Assembly: GCA_015494385.1 (NCBI GenBank)
Contig: WGBJ01000520.1
Span: forward strand, 1-7,650
From: Marinosulfonomonas sp.
Lineage (GTDB): Bacteria > Pseudomonadota > Alphaproteobacteria > Rhodobacterales > Rhodobacteraceae
DNA: 7,650 bases
Direction: 5' to 3'
Under the pieces are notes generated by a model that did no database searches, had not been told where the DNA came from, and saw nothing but the letters and a program-made list of their open reading frames with translations. The position numbers and the translations under genes are program-made. Each line of letters opens with the position of its first letter. Positions within the stretch are counted from its first letter, which is position 1. This document shows positions 1 to 7,650 of this stretch, in pieces.

Positions 1-1
1 G

Positions 2-1048
2 CGCGAACTGATCATTGGTGACCGCCAGACAGGTAAAACCGCTGTGGCGCTGGATACGATCCTGAACCAGAAATCCTATAACGATGCTGCCGAAAACGAA
101 TACGACAAACTGTATTGCATCTATGTTGCGATCGGCCAGAAGCGTTCGACTGTTGCACAGTTGGTGAAGAAGCTGGAAGAAACCGGCGCGATCGACTACA
201 CAACCGTGGTTGCCGCGACGGCCTCTGATCCTGCGCCAATGCAGTTTCTGGCACCCTATGCCGCCACCGCGATGGCCGAGCATTTCCGCGACAACGGCCG
301 TCACGCGCTGATCATCTATGATGATTTGTCCAAACAGGCCGTGTCTTATCGTCAGATGTCGCTGTTGCTGCGTCGTCCGCCTGGACGCGAAGCCTATCCT
401 GGCGACGTTTTCTATCTGCACTCAAGACTGCTGGAACGCTCCTCGAAGCTGAACGAGGATTTCGGTTCGGGGTCGCTGACCGCGCTGCCGATCATTGAAA
501 CACAGGGCGGCGACGTTTCGGCGTTTATTCCGACCAACGTGATTTCGATCACCGATGGCCAGATCTTCCTTGAAACCGAACTGTTTTACCAAGGCATCCG
601 TCCTGCTGTGAACACAGGTCTGTCGGTTTCGCGGGTTGGCTCCTCGGCCCAGACAAACGCGATGAAATCTGTCGCCGGTCCGGTGAAGCTGGAATTGGCC
701 CAGTACCGCGAAATGGCTGCCTTTGCCCAGTTCGGTTCCGATCTGGATGCGGCAACACAGGCCATGCTTAACCGTGGTGCGCGTCTGACCGAGCTGATGA
801 AACAGCCGCAGTATTCGCCGCTGACCAACGCCGAAATCGTTTGCGTCATCTATGCCGGCACCAAAGGCTATCTGGATGGCATCGAGGTGAACCAGGTTGG
901 TCGCTTTGAAGAAGGTCTGCTGGCCCACCTGCGTCAGAAAAACGCCGATCTGCTGGCTGAAATCACTAACACTGATCCCAAGATCAAAGGTGAAATCGAA
1001 GACAAGATCAAAGCGGCGCTTGATGCCTTCGCAGCGGATTTCGCATAA
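2..1048 (+). CDS. atpA: F1 ATP synthase subunit alpha, 3' part (5' end outside window)
   Basis: This is the alpha subunit of the F1 catalytic head, which forms the alpha3beta3 hexamer with AtpD and binds non-catalytic nucleotide. The open frame runs in from the left edge at base 2, giving 348 residues. The Walker A motif GDRQTGKT sits at fragment residues 6-13; it is near residue 169 in E. coli AtpA, so about 160 N-terminal residues (the beta-barrel domain) are missing and the full protein would be near 510. A Walker B-like LIIYDD lies at 103-108. The ATP synthase signature [10 protein letters not shown] is at 201-210, followed by the arginine (211) that reaches into the beta catalytic site. 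The C-terminal helical domain is complete and ends at TAA 1046-1048. atpG follows after 30 nt in the same direction, as in the usual alphaproteobacterial operon. No frameshift or unusual residue is seen. An apparent GTG start at base 44 is an internal valine inside the nucleotide-binding domain and is not the real start. Confidence 0.98.
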   Translation, partial: RELIIGDRQTGKTAVALDTILNQKSYNDAAENEYDKLYCIYVAIGQKRSTVAQLVKKLEETGAIDYTTVVAATASDPAPMQFLAPYAATAMAEHFRDNGRHALIIYDDLSKQAVSYRQMSLLLRRPPGREAYPGDVFYLHSRLLERSSKLNEDFGSGSLTALPIIETQGGDVSAFIPTNVISITDGQIFLETELFYQGIRPAVNTGLSVSRVGSSAQTNAMKSVAGPVKLELAQYREMAAFAQFGSDLDAATQAMLNRGARLTELMKQPQYSPLTNAEIVCVIYAGTKGYLDGIEVNQVGRFEEGLLAHLRQKNADLLAEITNTDPKIKGEIEDKIKAALDAFAADFA

Positions 1049-1078
1049 CCTAGTGGCTTAAGGGATAGGAATTGGTAC

Positions 1079-3396
<2,318 letters not shown>

Positions 3397-3399
<3 letters not shown>

Positions 3400-3403
3400 G
3401 GAG
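3397..3403 (+). promoter_or_regulatory. Shine-Dalgarno of atpC overlapping the atpD stop codon
   Basis: TAAGGAG combines the TAA stop of atpD (3397-3399) with a strong ribosome binding site placed 8 nt before the atpC ATG at 3412. The overlap allows ribosomes ending on atpD to feed directly into atpC and fixes the atpC start. Translational coupling itself is an inference from the spacing. Confidence 0.8.
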
Positions 3404-3411
3404 TTTGGCCA

Positions 3412-3807
3412 ATGGCTGACACTATGCAATTCGATCTGGTTTCGCCCGAACGCAGCCTTGCGTCGCTTCAGGCGACCGAGGTTATGCTTCCGGGTGCCGA
3501 GGGTGACATGACCGTGCTGCCCGACCACGCCCCCGTTATCACCACCCTGCGCCCCGGCGTGGTCAAGGTGAGCGGCCCTGAAGGTGAAGCGGATTTCGTC
3601 GTAACCGGCGGTTTCGTTGAAATCACATCCGAAGGTGTTTCGGTTCTGGCCGAACAGGCACATGCCGGTAACGAGGTCAAAAAGGCCGATCTGGAAAGCG
3701 CATACACATTTGCCCGCGAGCAGGCCGAAAAAGCCAGCGACGAGGACAAGAGTGCTGCCGAAAAACTGGTTGCCGATTTTGCGCAACTGCTTGAGGACAT
3801 GGAATAA
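3412..3807 (+). CDS. atpC: F1 ATP synthase subunit epsilon
   Basis: The epsilon subunit is part of the F1 central stalk. It links gamma to the c-ring and in many bacteria restrains ATP hydrolysis. The protein has 131 residues, near the E. coli length of 138. The N-terminal beta-sandwich (about 1-84) contains the conserved GDMTVLPDHAP stretch (31-41) and GGFVEI (66-71). The charged, alanine-rich C-terminal part (about 88-131) matches the two-helix regulatory domain. It is the last gene of the operon: a strong intrinsic terminator begins 31 nt after its stop codon. No F0 genes follow, which agrees with the usual alphaproteobacterial split of F1 and F0 genes into separate loci. Confidence 0.97.
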   Translation: MADTMQFDLVSPERSLASLQATEVMLPGAEGDMTVLPDHAPVITTLRPGVVKVSGPEGEADFVVTGGFVEITSEGVSVLAEQAHAGNEVKKADLESAYTFAREQAEKASDEDKSAAEKLVADFAQLLEDME

Positions 3808-3837
3808 ACGCCAAGTCCCGCAGCCAATATTATTAAC

Positions 3838-3867
3838 AAAGGCCCCGACTATTTTCGGGGCCTTTTT
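3838..3867 (+). terminator. Intrinsic terminator of the atp operon
   Basis: A perfect 11-bp stem (AAAGGCCCCGA at 3838-3848 with TCGGGGCCTTT at 3855-3865) encloses a 6-nt loop and runs into a T tract, TTTTT-C-TT, from 3863. This is a textbook rho-independent terminator at the right distance after atpC. The A run on its left side could give weak termination in the opposite direction, but no gene reads into it from there. Confidence 0.95.
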
Positions 3868-3878
3868 CTTTTGGTTCA

Positions 3879-3884
3879 TATAAT
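3879..3884 (+). promoter_or_regulatory. Candidate -10 element upstream of the lectin-like gene
   Basis: A perfect TATAAT lies in the AT-rich gap between the atp terminator and the lectin-like gene. At the usual 17-nt spacing the -35 position falls in the GC-rich right arm of the terminator, which does not resemble TTGACA. The call therefore rests on the -10 match and on the need for a new promoter after a strong terminator. In an AT-rich stretch a chance match is quite possible. Confidence 0.35.
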
Positions 3885-3940
3885 GTTAGGTTTAATTTGT
3901 TTTTAAATATTCTTGCTGAAATCTATTTTAAGAGGGTCTG

Positions 3941-4291
3941 ATGAGGAAACTACGCAGCCGGTTATTGGGGGTCGAAAATGGCTCGGTTATGCTATTTTCG
4001 GACTATCAGCATGACGGGGTGATGTGGACCGGTGAAGGCCCGCGCGAATTTCGCAAGATTATTGAATTCGACGAGCCGTTTTCAGCCGTGCCAGTTGTTC
4101 AGGTTGCCCTTTCCCTATGGGATTTTGACAAGGGCACCAACCAGCGCGCCGACATATTCGCCGAAATGGTCAACCCCGAAGGTTTTGTGCTGGTGTTCCG
4201 CACATGGGGCGACACAAGGATCGCGCGCGCGCGGGCCGACTGGATCGCTTTTGGCGAGGTCAAGGATGACGATGACTGGGTGTTGGAATAG
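3941..4291 (+). CDS. Small H-type lectin-domain-like protein
   Basis: The protein has 116 residues, no signal peptide and no membrane segment, so it is probably cytoplasmic. About residues 38-106 resemble the H-type lectin fold: a hydrophobic strand FSAVPVVQVALSLWDFD, a middle strand around ADIFAEMV, and a closing FVLVFRTWGDTRIARARADWIAFG-type strand pair. The last stretch of aromatic and small residues is typical of that family, whose eukaryotic members bind GalNAc-type sugars. The N-terminus is basic and the C-terminus acidic (four aspartates at 109-112). A purine-rich AGAGGG at 3931-3936 lies 4 nt before the ATG, so translation may be moderate. The gene follows the atp terminator and probably has its own promoter. 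Ligand and role are unknown. The fold assignment is from memory of the family pattern; that the reading frame is a real gene is more certain than its function. Confidence 0.78.
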   Translation: MRKLRSRLLGVENGSVMLFSDYQHDGVMWTGEGPREFRKIIEFDEPFSAVPVVQVALSLWDFDKGTNQRADIFAEMVNPEGFVLVFRTWGDTRIARARADWIAFGEVKDDDDWVLE

Positions 4292-4294
4292 CCG

Positions 4295-4330
4295 CTAGGG
4301 GCAGGATTAATAGGTTCTGACCCTAGATTT
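4295..4330 (+). terminator. Hairpin between the lectin-like gene and prs, probable terminator
   Basis: CTAGGG (4295-4300) pairs with CCCTAG (4321-4326). After a single G/A mismatch the stem continues as CAGGA (4302-4306) with TTCTG (4315-4319), one pair being G-T, leaving an 8-nt loop. A short ATTTT follows on the + strand, so it may end the lectin-like transcript. The right arm includes the prs stop codon (4323-4325). On the - strand the hairpin has no T tract, so it would give prs an RNA 3' structure more than a classic terminator. Confidence 0.6.
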
Positions 4331-5348
4331 TCTGGCCCCATTTGCTGCCTTTATACAGCGGCTTTAGCGTATTCACATCAAACAGCGAGGACACCGAGGT
4401 GCCTTCCCATGTATTCAGGATGGCTTGCGAAAACAGCGGCGCCGAAGGCACAATGCGGATTTTGCGTGCATCTTTGACGGGCTGGGTAGCCTCGATTGAA
4501 TCCGTGATAACAAGGTGCTTCATCACCGAATTCTCGATCCGCTCGACCGCAGGGCCGGACAGAACGCCGTGGGTGATATAGGAATGAACCTCGGCGGCGC
4601 CGTGTTCCATGATCACTTCTGCGGCTTTGCAAAGGGTGCCGGCCGTGTCGCAAATATCATCCACGATGATACAAATCTGCCCCTCGACATCCCCGATCAC
4701 TTTCATCTCGGCAATCTCGCCGGGTTTGGAGCGGCGTTTGTCCACAATCGACAACCCGCTGCCGATCCGTTGCGCCAGATCACGGGCACGGGCCACGCCG
4801 CCAACATCGGGGGAAACGATTGTGACCTTGTCCATCCGGTCGCCAAAGTGGTGCATGATGTCCAGCGCGAAAACCGGCGAGGCATATAGGTTATCCACCG
4901 GAATATCGAAAAAGCCCTGAATCTGTGTGGCGTGCAGGTCCATTGTCAGAACGCGGTGAATACCGGCCTCGACAATCAGGTTGGCCACCAGTTTGGCGGA
5001 AATCGGCGTGCGGGCCTTGGTGCGGCGGTCCTGACGGGCATAGCCGAAATAGGGCATCACTGCGGTGATCCGTGCAGCCGAGGATCGGCGCAGCGCGTCA
5101 GCGATGATCAGCAATTCCATCAGGTTGTCATTGGCGGGGTTCGATGTGGGCTGGATAATAAACATATCCTCGCCGCGCACATTCTCGTAAACCTCGACAA
5201 AGATTTCCTTGTCATTGAATTTTTCGACCCGCGAATCCAGCAGGCCGACATCCATTCCGCTGTTCATCGCGGCGTATCGGGCGATCTCTTCTGCCAGGGG
5301 CCTGTTGGCATTGCCGGAAATCAGCATGGGTTTGGGTGTGATCGGCAT
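4323..5348 (-). CDS. prs: Ribose-phosphate pyrophosphokinase (PRPP synthetase)
   Basis: The enzyme makes 5-phosphoribosyl-1-pyrophosphate from ribose 5-phosphate and ATP, supplying purine, pyrimidine, NAD, histidine and tryptophan synthesis. The chosen start gives 341 residues. The N-terminal half contains [20 protein letters not shown] (44-63) and the ATP-site region [11 protein letters not shown] (99-109). The family signature [14 protein letters not shown] is at 137-150. The flexible-loop DKRR (203-206) holds the catalytic lysine and arginine, and the ribose-phosphate-binding loop [13 protein letters not shown] is at 227-239. It is somewhat longer than the 317-residue B. subtilis enzyme, mainly through a C-terminal tail after residue 320, which I recall as common in alphaproteobacterial forms. 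The start at 5348 is chosen because GGGAGG lies 9 nt upstream and conserved sequence begins just after it. A longer frame to 5465 would add 39 unconserved residues and overlap the divergent gene. Confidence 0.97.
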   Translation of the reverse strand: MPITPKPMLISGNANRPLAEEIARYAAMNSGMDVGLLDSRVEKFNDKEIFVEVYENVRGEDMFIIQPTSNPANDNLMELLIIADALRRSSAARITAVMPYFGYARQDRRTKARTPISAKLVANLIVEAGIHRVLTMDLHATQIQGFFDIPVDNLYASPVFALDIMHHFGDRMDKVTIVSPDVGGVARARDLAQRIGSGLSIVDKRRSKPGEIAEMKVIGDVEGQICIIVDDICDTAGTLCKAAEVIMEHGAAEVHSYITHGVLSGPAVERIENSVMKHLVITDSIEATQPVKDARKIRIVPSAPLFSQAILNTWEGTSVSSLFDVNTLKPLYKGSKWGQKI

Positions 5349-5357
5349 AACAGTGGG

Positions 5358-5363
5358 CCTCCC
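5358..5363 (-). promoter_or_regulatory. Shine-Dalgarno that fixes the prs start
   Basis: On the - strand this reads GGGAGG, 9 nt before the ATG at 5346-5348. It decides between this start and the longer in-frame alternative at 5463-5465, which would overlap the divergently transcribed gene and lacks conserved sequence. Confidence 0.75.
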
Positions 5364-5385
5364 GTATGCATCGCGATGTAACAGA

Positions 5386-5391
5386 ATCGTA
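5386..5391 (-). promoter_or_regulatory. Weak candidate -10 element for prs
   Basis: On the - strand this reads TACGAT, matching four of six consensus bases. It would give a leader of roughly 30 nt before the prs ATG. No convincing -35 element is seen 16-19 nt upstream, so the call is weak. A GANTC site (5384-5388) overlaps its 3' half. Confidence 0.25.
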
Positions 5392-5394
5392 TCG

Positions 5395-5422
5395 TTGACA
5401 CCGCTTAACACCTGACTAGGAT
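5395..5422 (+). promoter_or_regulatory. Candidate sigma70-type promoter of the isomerase-hydrolase unit
   Basis: A perfect TTGACA at 5395-5400 is followed after 16 nt by TAGGAT at 5417-5422 (four of six consensus bases). Transcription would begin near 5429, about 30 nt before the ATG at 5458. It lies in the 109-bp divergent gap, in the right direction. The -10 overlaps a GATTC (GANTC) site at 5420-5424, the recognition sequence of the alphaproteobacterial CcrM methylase. Confidence 0.6.
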
Positions 5423-5457
5423 TCGGGGAAGGAAAACGCGAAGGAAGGGGGCCGGAA

Positions 5458-6051
5458 ATGGCCAATATCGACTATTATTTTGCAACTGTGTCGCCTTACA
5501 CCTATCTGGCGGGCAATGCGTTGGAGGAAATCGCCGCCAGACACGGGGCAACCATCAATTATAAACCGCTGGATATCGTTGCGCTGTTCGCCCGAACCGG
5601 CGGGATCCACCCCAAGGACCGGCATGTCTCGCGGCAGGAATACCGTTTGCAGGATTTGCAGCGCCGCGCCGCCAGGGCCGGATTGCCGCTGAACCTGAAG
5701 CCCGCGTTTTGGCCCGCCAACACCGCGCCCAGTTCCTATGCCATTATCGCGGCGCAAAATGCCGGCGGCGGTGATCTGGGCGCATTGGTGCACAGCATCA
5801 CGGCGGCCTGTTGGGCCGGGGACAAAAATATCGCGAACGATGATGTGATCCGGGACTGCCTGTCGGCGGCAGGGTTTGGCCCCGAGCTGGTGAATTCCGG
5901 TATGTTGGAGGGGGCCGAAACCTATGCCCGCAATCTGGAGGATGCAGTTTCTGCCGGAGCCTTTGGCGCGCCGTTTTACATCACCGATACCGACCAGAGG
6001 TTCTGGGGGCAGGACCGGCTGGAGGATCTGGACCGGTATCTGGCAGGGTAA
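5458..6051 (+). CDS. 2-hydroxychromene-2-carboxylate isomerase / kappa-class GST-like protein
   Basis: This is a thioredoxin-fold protein of the DsbA-like group that includes the glutathione-dependent 2-hydroxychromene-2-carboxylate isomerase (NahD) of naphthalene breakdown and kappa-class glutathione transferases. The protein has 197 residues, normal for the family. Near the N-terminus SPYTYLA (12-18) carries the serine that activates glutathione in this family, in place of the CxxC of DsbA. A helical insert spans about 45-160. The cis-proline segment GAPFYI is at 170-175, followed by the usual closing motif [13 protein letters not shown] at 183-195. A purine-rich AAGGAAGGGGG at 5441-5451 ends 6 nt before the ATG. 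No aromatic-degradation genes are nearby, so the true substrate is unknown; many bacteria carry such homologues without a naphthalene pathway. It is very probably cotranscribed with the hydrolase 3 nt downstream. Confidence 0.9.
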   Translation: MANIDYYFATVSPYTYLAGNALEEIAARHGATINYKPLDIVALFARTGGIHPKDRHVSRQEYRLQDLQRRAARAGLPLNLKPAFWPANTAPSSYAIIAAQNAGGGDLGALVHSITAACWAGDKNIANDDVIRDCLSAAGFGPELVNSGMLEGAETYARNLEDAVSAGAFGAPFYITDTDQRFWGQDRLEDLDRYLAG

Positions 6052-6054
6052 CGC

Positions 6055-6825
6055 ATGATTTACACACAGCATTGGGGCAAGGGGGATCAGCAGGCGCTGA
6101 TGCTGCATTGTTCATTGGCCAGTTCGGACGCGTGGCGCGGGTTGGCGGGGCATCTGGCCGAGGGCCTGTCGATGACGGGGATCGATTTTCCCGGGCACGG
6201 GCGCAGTCCGGATTGGGACGGGCAGGGGGATTACCATGCGGTATGCACCGCGGCAGCGGCGGGTGCGCTGAAGGAACCGATGCACCTGATTGGTCATTCT
6301 CTGGGGGCAACGGTGGCCTTGCGGCTGGCGGTTGAGCGGCCTGAAATGGTGCGCTCGCTGGTGTTGATCGAGCCGGTGTTCTTTGCCGCGGCCAAGGGGT
6401 TGGATGCTTATGCGGCGTTTGAAAAACAGGTTGCGCCCTTTGCCGAAGCCTTCGGGGCAGGGCAAAACGAGGATGCGGCAAGGATGTTCACCGACCTGTG
6501 GGGAACAGGCGTGCCGTGGCAGGATTTGCCCGCGGCGTTGCGCCAGTCGTTTGTCGACCGGATCGGGTTGATACCCGCGACCGAGGGGGCCTTGTATCAC
6601 GACAATGCGGATGTGGTTGCAAAAGGGAAGATCGAGGGGATCACCTGTCCGGTGCTATTGATCGAGGGGGATCAGTCACCCGCGATTATCCACGCGATCA
6701 ACGGGGCATTGGCCGAACGCCTGCCGGATGCGACACGGGTCCGCGTCAAAGGGGCGGGGCATATGGTGCCGATCACCCATGCGGGACAGGTGGCGGTTGA
6801 AATCGGAAAATGCCTTCGGGCTTGA
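6055..6825 (+). CDS. Alpha/beta-fold hydrolase
   Basis: A 256-residue cytoplasmic-type alpha/beta hydrolase without a signal peptide. The nucleophile elbow GHSLG is at 80-84 (Ser82). The probable acid is Asp206 in LLIEGDQSP, and the catalytic histidine is His236 in GAGHMVP. The segment DFPGHGRSP at 44-52 is the conserved loop after strand 4. At the oxyanion position the common HG pair is replaced by His-Cys (LMLHCSLASSDAW, 15-27). The cap domain is about 105-190. Substrate cannot be told from sequence: esterase, lactonase or C-C bond hydrolase are all possible. The ATG lies 3 nt after the isomerase stop codon, with a GGCAGGG (6042-6048) inside the upstream gene as ribosome binding site, so the two genes are likely translated from one mRNA. 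Codon use is richer in GGG glycine than in the atp genes. Confidence 0.9.
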   Translation: MIYTQHWGKGDQQALMLHCSLASSDAWRGLAGHLAEGLSMTGIDFPGHGRSPDWDGQGDYHAVCTAAAAGALKEPMHLIGHSLGATVALRLAVERPEMVRSLVLIEPVFFAAAKGLDAYAAFEKQVAPFAEAFGAGQNEDAARMFTDLWGTGVPWQDLPAALRQSFVDRIGLIPATEGALYHDNADVVAKGKIEGITCPVLLIEGDQSPAIIHAINGALAERLPDATRVRVKGAGHMVPITHAGQVAVEIGKCLRA

Positions 6826-6897
6826 TGGCCGCTCCTCAAGCCTGACGGCTTTCCTCGCTTTTGCAAGGAGCGCCCGCAAGGGAGCGACGCGCGCCCG
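6826..6897. repeat. Repeat-rich convergent gap, REP-like or terminator structure
   Basis: The 72-bp gap between the convergent hydrolase and aldolase genes is dense in short repeats. CGCTCCT (6830-6836) is the inverse of AGGAGCG (6866-6872). Inside this pair AAGCC-TGAC-GGCTT forms a small hairpin (6838-6851) followed by a pyrimidine run. GCAAGGAGCG (6863-6872) and GCAAGGGAGCG (6876-6886) form an imperfect direct repeat, and GCGCCCGC occurs at 6870-6877 and 6891-6898. It could be a dispersed intergenic palindrome, a bidirectional terminator, or both. One copy in one window cannot prove a repeat family. Confidence 0.4.
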
Positions 6898-7650
6898 CTA
6901 TCCGTTCAGCAGTGCCAGAAACTGATCGATATTTTCGTCACTGGCAGACCAGTCACAGACCAGACGGGCGGTCAGGATTTCATCGGGGTTGTCCCCCTCC
7001 AGTTGCCCTTCCATGATGTGATATTGTGCGCCCGCGTCATGCAAACGCTGGTGCGCGGCGCGGGGCCATCCGGCAAAGATGATGTTGGCTTCGGGTTCAT
7101 ACAGGAACGCGGCACCCTCGGCCTGTTTCACCCCCTCGGCCAGTCGCGCGGTTGCGGCATTGGCGGCGCGGGCGGTTTCCAGCCACAGGTTGCTGGTCAG
7201 ATAGGCCGACATCTGCGCCGCCAGATAGCGGTTTTTCGACGGCAGATGCGCCCCCCGTTTGCGGCGCAATTCAAATTCCCACGCGTGCTTTGGATCAAAG
7301 AAGATCACCGCCTCGACCCCCATGCAGCCATTCTTGGTGCCGCCAAAGCTGACCGCGTCAATGCCCGCCTTCCACGTCATTTCCGCCGGGGTGCAGTCCA
7401 GCGTCACTAGCGCATTGGCAAAACGCGCGCCGTCCAGATGGGTGGGCATGCCGTAGGATTTGGCGATTCCGCACAGGGTGGTGATTTCCTCGACCGTGTA
7501 AACGGTGCCGCGTTCGGTCACCTGTGTGATCGACAGCGGGCCGCGTTGCGGGCCGTGCACGCCGCGGGTTTCTTCGGCCTCGATTTTACGGCGCAGCTTG
7601 TCGGGGTTGATTTTGGCGTTGGGGGAGTTGACCAAGGTCAGTTTCGCACC
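6898..7650 (-). CDS. ltaE: Low-specificity L-threonine aldolase, C-terminal part (5' end outside window)
   Basis: A PLP-dependent enzyme of fold type I that cleaves L-threonine or L-allo-threonine to glycine and acetaldehyde. The frame is open to the right edge, giving 250 residues, so roughly 95 N-terminal residues are missing from a family length near 345. HLDGAR is at fragment residues 71-76, where the aspartate contacts the PLP ring nitrogen. SFGGTKNG contains the PLP-binding lysine at residue 106 (codon 7333-7335). RRKRGAHLPSKNRYLAAQ and the NLWLETARAANAATARLA helix are typical of the bacterial family. The protein ends at TAG 6898-6900. An apparent start at 7635 is a TTG leucine codon inside the protein. 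The related beta-eliminating lyase group (tryptophanase, tyrosine phenol-lyase) is less likely given these motifs. Its promoter lies outside the window. Confidence 0.92.
   Translation of the reverse strand, partial: GAKLTLVNSPNAKINPDKLRRKIEAEETRGVHGPQRGPLSITQVTERGTVYTVEEITTLCGIAKSYGMPTHLDGARFANALVTLDCTPAEMTWKAGIDAVSFGGTKNGCMGVEAVIFFDPKHAWEFELRRKRGAHLPSKNRYLAAQMSAYLTSNLWLETARAANAATARLAEGVKQAEGAAFLYEPEANIIFAGWPRAAHQRLHDAGAQYHIMEGQLEGDNPDEILTARLVCDWSASDENIDQFLALLNG

Noticed and set aside
422..928. 168-codon open frame on the - strand inside atpA
   Set aside because: It is a shadow of the atpA coding frame, with no recognisable domain.
4515..5381. Several + strand open frames opposite prs
   Set aside because: They mirror prs, whose motifs are complete and intact on the - strand.
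5349..5465. Longer prs start adding 39 residues
   Set aside because: The extra residues are unconserved and proline/serine rich, would overlap the divergent gene and both candidate promoters, and the shorter start has a good ribosome binding site.
5981..6600. Proline- and arginine-rich open frames on the - strand opposite the isomerase and hydrolase
   Set aside because: Their composition is typical of antisense reading of GC-rich coding DNA, and the + strand genes have intact motifs.
7633..7635. Apparent translation start of the aldolase
   Set aside because: It is a TTG leucine codon in a frame that stays open to the window edge; about 95 residues of the family's N-terminal region lie further upstream, outside the window.

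Overview
This window looks like chromosomal DNA of an alphaproteobacterium, most likely a Rhodobacterales (Roseobacter-group) species. The reasons are the F1 gene order atpA-atpG-atpD-atpC, the style of the ATP synthase and ribose-phosphate pyrophosphokinase proteins, and the small H-type-lectin-like gene next to atpC. The species assignment is inference from protein style and not from a database search. The window holds eight genes (two cut by its edges), no RNA genes, no insertion sequence and no CRISPR array.

Layout. Positions 2-3807 carry the 3' part of the F1 ATP synthase operon on the + strand: atpA (5' end missing), atpG, atpD and atpC. Spacings are short (30, 17 and 12 nt) and a strong intrinsic terminator at 3838-3867 closes the operon. 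An AT-rich gap follows, with a candidate promoter, and then a 116-residue protein that resembles the H-type lectin fold (3941-4291, +). It converges on prs (4323-5348, -), which makes PRPP. A hairpin in the 31-nt gap between them reaches into the prs stop codon.

A 109-bp divergent gap (5349-5457) separates prs from a two-gene + strand unit: a 2-hydroxychromene-2-carboxylate isomerase / kappa-class GST-like protein (5458-6051) and an alpha/beta hydrolase (6055-6825), 3 nt apart. A TTGACA / TAGGAT promoter is visible in the gap. The last gene, on the - strand and cut by the right edge, is a low-specificity L-threonine aldolase (6898-7650). It converges on the hydrolase across a 72-bp gap rich in short inverted and direct repeats.

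How the genes fit together. The first half is core energy metabolism (F1 catalytic head) and prs is core nucleotide and amino-acid precursor supply. The isomerase/hydrolase pair and the aldolase look like ordinary accessory metabolic genes. I found no clear evidence of a new multi-gene system. The items most worth checking are the lectin-like gene beside the ATP synthase operon, the divergent promoter region with two GANTC sites, and the repeat-rich gap before the aldolase gene.
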